Assembly: GCA_030054245.1 (NCBI GenBank)
Contig: JASGCH010000051.1
Location: 1-8,166, forward strand
Length of the DNA: 8,166 nucleotides
DNA from: Gammaproteobacteria bacterium
GTDB lineage: Bacteria > Pseudomonadota > Gammaproteobacteria > Burkholderiales > Burkholderiaceae_C
Direction of reading: 5' to 3'
The notes below the pieces were generated by a model, which was not told the origin of the DNA, ran no database searches, and saw nothing but the letters and a program-made list of their open reading frames with translations. Below, one piece after another: positions 5,196 through 8,166 of the stretch. The stretch's first letter is position 1, and each line of letters opens with the position of its first letter. The position numbers and the translations under genes are program-made.

Positions 5196-6815
5196 ATGAA
5201 AAAATTTTGCACTCAACTATCGGCTAACCAACCTGAATTTCAAGACAATAAAGAGTATATGTTGGCTTTATTGGCACAAATTGAGACTTATCAACAAAGG
5301 TCCCAGGCCAAATCGGCTTTGTCTTTAGAGCGATTTCAATCCCGCGGACAAATGCTTCCAAGACAAAGATTGGCTCAATTGTTGGACCCCGGTGGTCCAT
5401 TCTTAGAACTATGCCCGTTGGCTGGCTTAGGGCTTGATCAGGCTGATTTGCATAAAAGCGTGCCCGGTGGTGGAGTTATCGGGGGGATAGGTTGTATAGA
5501 AACCATTCCCTGTATGATTTTGGTCTCAGACTCAGGCATTGATGCTGGGGCTTTGCAACCCAAAGGTCTTGAAAAAGTTTTGAGATTACAACAAATTGCT
5601 TTGGAAAATAAGTTACCTTATGTGCAATTGGTAGAGAGTGCCGGGGCGAACCTCATGAATTATCAGGTTGAGCATTTTATTCATGGCGGGACAACTTTTT
5701 ACAATTTGGCGAAGCTCTCAGCCCAAGGGCTACCGGTGATAACGGTAACCCACGGTTCTTCAACCGCCGGTGGGGCTTATCAAACGGGCTTGTCGGATTA
5801 TATCATCATGGTGCGTGACCGTACCCGGGCTTTTTTGGCGGGACCTCCTTTACTCAAGGCGGCGACTGGAGAAATCGCGCATGAAGAAGAGTTGGGTGGA
5901 GCAAAAATGCATTGCTACACTTCTGGATTAGGAGATTTTTTGGCTGAAAATGATGGTGAGGCTATTGTCATGGCACGCAAAATTGTCAAACAAGTAGGTG
6001 CTCATTTTACCCATACTCCCAATACCAAAAGTTACCAACCACCCCCTTACGATGTGGATGATTTATTGGGTATTATGCCTATAGACTATAAACGCCCCGT
6101 GGACATGTTAGAAGTTATCGCGCGCTTGGTTGACGCCGATAGTATAATGCCATTTGCCGAAAATTATGGTGCTGAGACCCTGTGTATTTTTGCCCACCTT
6201 GAAGCTTGGCCTATTGGGATCATCACCAACAATGGACCTATAGATTCTGAGGGAGCAAACAAAGCCACCCATTTTATTCAAGCCTGTTGCCAATCATCTA
6301 TACCCATTATTTACCTCAACAACACCACTGGGTTTTTAGTGGGCAAACAGGTCGAGCAACAAGGGATTATCAAGCACGGCTCTAAAATGATTCAGGCTGT
6401 AACCAATGCTCAAGTACCTCAAATTACCCTTTATTGCGGCGCTTCGTTTGGTGCTGGTAATTATGGTATGTGTGGTCGTGGGTTTTCTCCGCGTTTTTGC
6501 TTTTCTTGGCCAAATGCCAAAACCGCGGTGATGGGAGGGCAACAAGCCGCCCAAACCATGGCCATGGTTACGAGTATGAGTTATCAGCGTCGTGGACTGG
6601 AGTTGCCAAAGGAACAAATCGACGCACTACAAGCTAAAATCATTCAACAGTTTGAGCACCAAATGCCGTCTTGGTACACCAGTGCTCGGTTATTAGACGA
6701 TGGGGTGATAGACCCTAGAGACACACGCTCGGTGCTCGCTTACACTTTAGCCTTATGTAGGGAGGCAGACCAGCGACAATTGACGGGGATGCAATTTGCC
6801 GTGGCGCGTCCGTAG
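5196..6815 (+). CDS. Acyl-CoA carboxylase carboxyltransferase (beta) subunit, MccB/AtuC type
   Basis: Transfers carboxyl from carboxybiotin to an acyl-CoA in the cytoplasm. The 539 residues match methylcrotonyl-CoA and geranyl-CoA carboxylase beta subunits (about 535-540). There are two crotonase-like halves: the N-terminal half has the oxyanion loop GSSTAGGAY (187-195) after GVIGGIG (93-99), and the C-terminal half has NNTTGFLVGK (375-384), IIKHGSKMIQAV (391-402) and GASFGAGNYGMCGRG (415-429), ending in YTSARLLDDGVIDPRDT. No AccD-type Cys4 zinc finger is present, so it is not the fatty-acid-synthesis AccD. IIKHGSKMIQAV leans towards the AtuC side, but substrate cannot be settled by eye. The biotin carboxylase/carrier subunit is missing from the window. 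The ATG at 5196 fits homologues; an out-of-frame ATG at 5186 gives only a 13-codon ORF. Only a weak GAG precedes the start. Confidence 0.88.
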   Translation: MKKFCTQLSANQPEFQDNKEYMLALLAQIETYQQRSQAKSALSLERFQSRGQMLPRQRLAQLLDPGGPFLELCPLAGLGLDQADLHKSVPGGGVIGGIGCIETIPCMILVSDSGIDAGALQPKGLEKVLRLQQIALENKLPYVQLVESAGANLMNYQVEHFIHGGTTFYNLAKLSAQGLPVITVTHGSSTAGGAYQTGLSDYIIMVRDRTRAFLAGPPLLKAATGEIAHEEELGGAKMHCYTSGLGDFLAENDGEAIVMARKIVKQVGAHFTHTPNTKSYQPPPYDVDDLLGIMPIDYKRPVDMLEVIARLVDADSIMPFAENYGAETLCIFAHLEAWPIGIITNNGPIDSEGANKATHFIQACCQSSIPIIYLNNTTGFLVGKQVEQQGIIKHGSKMIQAVTNAQVPQITLYCGASFGAGNYGMCGRGFSPRFCFSWPNAKTAVMGGQQAAQTMAMVTSMSYQRRGLELPKEQIDALQAKIIQQFEHQMPSWYTSARLLDDGVIDPRDTRSVLAYTLALCREADQRQLTGMQFAVARP

Positions 6816-6852
6816 GAAAGGTGCTGGCATCTCTCGGGTTGAGTATTGCGCA

Positions 6853-6905
6853 ACGCAGTAATTGGGCAGTGCAGTCAGTGCCAAAGTCGAGGCGCAAAGG
6901 TCTCT
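6853..6905 (+). repeat. Degenerate inverted copy of the repeat module, upstream of the patatin gene
   Basis: Bases 6853-6876 match the reverse complement of 7906-7929 at 23 of 24 positions. Beyond that, 6877-6905 aligns more loosely with the reverse complement of the left terminal repeat (7877-7905), about half identical with one gap, ending in a decayed GCGCAAAGGTCTCT. It lies between the carboxylase stop (6815) and the patatin start (6927). The 24-base match is solid; the extension is tentative. Confidence 0.65.
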
Positions 6906-6926
6906 CTTAATGACAATGAAATAAGA

Positions 6927-7874
6927 ATGAAGGTTTTTTCAAAAATACTGTGGTTGTTACTAATGGGTTTGGTGGCTTGCACGACTCCTCTGCCTAACCG
7001 CGAGCCAGTAGTGATTGACGCCCAAGGCAGAGTCATCCTAGGCGGAGCCATAGGCGGAGCCCCAGGCCGCCACGCTCCGCCGCCTAGTCACGACATAGCT
7101 AAGACCAAGAAATTCGCCGTGGCTTTGGGAGGAGGTGCGGTGAAAGGTTTTGCCCATATTGGAGTGCTACAAGTATTGGAAGAGGCTGGTATCAAAGTGC
7201 ATATACTGGTGGGGACATCCTCGGGGAGTATGATCGCGGCTTTGTATGCCGCAGGTTATCATGGTCAAGAATTGCAACAATTAGCTGATCAGTGGGACGA
7301 TGGTTTATTTTCACAGTGGTTGTTGTCGCGCATAGGCTTGATACGATCGAACCCATTAGAAAAATACCTACGAGACAAGATCAAAAACCAAAAAATTGAG
7401 GATTTACCGATAAATTTGGGCATTGTCGCTACGCATTTGAGTTTGGGAGAAGGCAAATTATTCAGGAACGGGGATGTGACACAAGCTGTGTTAGCTTCCA
7501 GTGCGGTTCCTGGGTTGTTTCGTCCGGTCATGATTGATCGTATAGAATATCTGGACGGAGGCTTAACTTCGCCTGTACCTGTCAAATATGCTTTTGAAAT
7601 GGGGGCAGATGTGGTGATGGCAGTCGATGTATCGCAACATCCCAATGGAAATGTTTCAACGGATATGTTGCCCATTTTACTAGACACCTTTGATATTATG
7701 GGCAAGAGCATTCTTTCTTGGGAGCTTAAGCAGGCACAATTGGTTATCCGTCCCGAATTAAAAGATGTGAGCGCTTATGATTTTCACAAGCGCGCCGACC
7801 TGATCCAAAGAGGGCGCAGAGCCATGCAAGAACATTTACCTAAACTACGCACAATACTCCAGCATAATCCTTAA
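6927..7874 (+). CDS. Patatin-like phospholipase, outer-membrane lipoprotein (RssA-like domain)
   Basis: A 315-residue serine lipid acyl hydrolase. The N-terminus is a lipoprotein signal: Lys2 and Lys6, a hydrophobic stretch 7-17, then the lipobox LVAC with Cys18 as lipidation site. Thr19-Thr20 follow with no Asp at +2, favouring the outer membrane. A Gly/Pro-rich linker (about 38-53) leads to the patatin domain: oxyanion GGGAVKGFAHIGV (68-80), nucleophile elbow GTSSG (96-100) with Ser98, SSAVPGLFRPV (191-201), and DGG (210-212) with Asp210 as the dyad partner. The dyad is intact. The ATG at 6927 is chosen because the signal peptide begins there; an in-frame start at 6846 would read through the upstream repeat. 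No Shine-Dalgarno is visible. The substrate is unknown. Inverted repeat modules flank the gene on both sides. Confidence 0.93.
   Translation: MKVFSKILWLLLMGLVACTTPLPNREPVVIDAQGRVILGGAIGGAPGRHAPPPSHDIAKTKKFAVALGGGAVKGFAHIGVLQVLEEAGIKVHILVGTSSGSMIAALYAAGYHGQELQQLADQWDDGLFSQWLLSRIGLIRSNPLEKYLRDKIKNQKIEDLPINLGIVATHLSLGEGKLFRNGDVTQAVLASSAVPGLFRPVMIDRIEYLDGGLTSPVPVKYAFEMGADVVMAVDVSQHPNGNVSTDMLPILLDTFDIMGKSILSWELKQAQLVIRPELKDVSAYDFHKRADLIQRGRRAMQEHLPKLRTILQHNP
7037..7088 (+). repeat. GC-rich direct and inverted repeat in the patatin linker
   Basis: TAGGCGGAGCC occurs twice in a row (7039-7049 and 7051-7061), and GCTCCGCCGCCTAG (7074-7087) is an inverted copy with a 3-base insertion. Together they can form a GC-rich hairpin. 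The stretch encodes the Gly/Pro-rich linker between lipidation site and catalytic domain, where length change would be tolerated. Confidence 0.5.
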
Positions 7875-7876
7875 CA

Positions 7877-7900
7877 AAGACTGTTGCACCATCGGCTGGT
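7877..7900 (-). repeat. Left terminal inverted repeat (24 bp)
   Basis: Exact reverse complement of 8016-8039. The outer 13 bases (7877-7889) are the inverted form of the core seen at 9-21 and 5155-5167. Confidence 0.85.
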
Positions 7901-7905
7901 GTCGC

Positions 7906-7929
7906 GACTGCACTACCCAATTACTGCGT
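7906..7929 (-). repeat. Internal 24-bp module, inverted copy of 6853-6876
   Basis: The reverse complement differs from 6853-6876 at one base (T for C). It lies inside the 163-bp element, five bases in from the left terminal repeat, so the pair links the element to the sequence upstream of the patatin gene. Confidence 0.75.
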
Positions 7930-8015
7930 GAGGTATGTGCTCCAGTCTTTTTGAATAAATTCCGCTGGTTGGGTGGTGCACGGAAGCCTTGTACTTTGAC
8001 AGCTCACCGAGCGCT

Positions 8016-8039
8016 ACCAGCCGATGGTGCAACAGTCTT
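8016..8039 (+). repeat. Right terminal inverted repeat (24 bp)
   Basis: Exact reverse complement of 7877-7900. Its outer part 8027-8039 is the plus-oriented 13-bp core, and the outer 21 bases resemble the window start (18 of 21). Confidence 0.85.
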
Positions 8040-8086
8040 AAAAAGGCGCACATCGAAGGAAAAGACAACCCTGACCCCAGCAGAAA

Positions 8087-8091
8087 AAGGA
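8087..8091 (+). promoter_or_regulatory. Shine-Dalgarno sequence of the hsdS-like gene
   Basis: AAGGA lies 7 bases before the ATG at 8099, a well-placed ribosome-binding site. A TAA at 8095-8097 closes another reading frame one base before the start, the pattern seen when an upstream gene is translationally coupled. Confidence 0.6.
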
Positions 8092-8098
8092 AAGTAAA

Positions 8099-8166
8099 AT
8101 GCGTAAAAAGAATTATTTAGACAGATTATTGGATGGGGAGTTGGTGGAGTGGCGGGCGCTGGGGGA
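8099..8166 (+). CDS. hsdS: 5' end of a probable type I restriction specificity subunit (partial)
   Basis: The 22 complete codons read MRKKNYLDRLLDGELVEWRALG and run off the window. The pattern YLDRLLDG..VEWRALG matches the usual opening of HsdS proteins (LLDG-x-x-VEWK-x-LG), which bind the recognition sequence of type I restriction-modification complexes through two target-recognition domains. A good Shine-Dalgarno precedes it. The methyltransferase gene hsdM, normally just upstream, is absent: the 163-bp element and the patatin gene are there instead. With only 22 residues visible the call rests on one motif. Confidence 0.6.
   Translation, partial: MRKKNYLDRLLDGELVEWRALG

Larger units (their letters stand above)
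7877..8039. mobile_element. 163-bp MITE-like element with perfect 24-bp terminal inverted repeats
   Basis: The left terminus 7877-7900 and right terminus 8016-8039 are exact reverse complements over 24 bases, starting AAGACTGTTGCACC. Each terminus itself contains a small dyad (CACCA-TCGGC-TGGTG at 7887-7901). The 115-base interior includes 7906-7929, found inverted upstream of the patatin gene. It begins two bases after the patatin stop. No transposase is encoded, so it would be non-autonomous. No convincing target duplication was found: TTAA occurs at both edges (7871-7874, 8038-8041) but overlaps the repeat on one side only. Alternatives are a structured intergenic repeat of the REP/BIME kind or an unusual long hairpin. 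Confidence 0.6.

Noticed and set aside
6846..6926. Longer patatin ORF reading through the upstream repeat
   Set aside because: It would place 27 residues before the lipoprotein signal peptide and consists of repeat-derived sequence.
7871..8041. TTAA target-site duplication around the element
   Set aside because: The right TTAA overlaps the terminal repeat while the left one does not, so the boundaries are not symmetrical.
7870..8097. Open frame of about 75 codons across the 163-bp element
   Set aside because: It has no ATG or ribosome-binding site and no recognisable domain; the Cys- and Trp-rich translation looks incidental. Its last part is mentioned as a possible truncated gene only.
1..8166. 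CRISPR array
   Set aside because: No regularly spaced direct repeats are present; the 13-bp copies are kilobases apart or inverted.

Overview
The window is a compact, mostly co-directional stretch of a proteobacterial chromosome. Protein sequences point to Pseudomonadota, most likely Betaproteobacteria: a Gram-negative-type adenylate kinase with a Cys-free LID, a System I cytochrome c maturation set, beta-type PaaG/PaaI/PaaK proteins and an outer-membrane patatin lipoprotein. The base composition looks AT-leaning for that class, judged by eye and not counted. I cannot name a genus.

Layout: bases 1-225 hold no recognisable gene. They carry the end of a repeat seen again later (9-21) and a plus-strand hairpin with a T-run (172-191). 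adk runs leftward (226-864) from a clear extended -10 promoter in the divergent region 865-1077. Rightward from 1078 come three phenylacetate-type genes (paaG, paaI, paaK), then without a real gap three cytochrome c maturation genes (ccmC, ccmD, ccmE), then the carboxyltransferase subunit of a biotin-dependent acyl-CoA carboxylase (5196-6815). A patatin-like phospholipase lipoprotein gene (6927-7874) follows, then a 163-bp element with perfect 24-bp terminal inverted repeats (7877-8039). The last 68 bases open a probable type I restriction specificity gene (hsdS).

How the genes fit: PaaK activates phenylacetate to its CoA thioester, PaaG acts on the ring-epoxide CoA intermediate and PaaI hydrolyses stalled CoA esters. 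The ring epoxidase genes paaABCDE, which often follow paaK in related bacteria, are absent here and ccmCDE occupies that place. CcmC, CcmD and CcmE form the haem-loading and haem-chaperone step of cytochrome c assembly, but the ccmAB exporter and the ccmFGHI ligation genes are not in the window. The cluster therefore joins fragments of two usual operons. The carboxylase has no biotin-carrying partner subunit here.

The least explained material is a repeat family. A 13-bp core occurs four times, always outside genes (9-21, 5155-5167, 7877-7889 inverted, 8027-8039), and a related 24-bp module lies inverted on both sides of the patatin gene (6853-6876 and 7906-7929, 23 of 24 identical). It looks like a short non-autonomous mobile element or a genome-wide structured repeat, sitting at gene junctions and next to a restriction locus whose hsdM is missing from the window.
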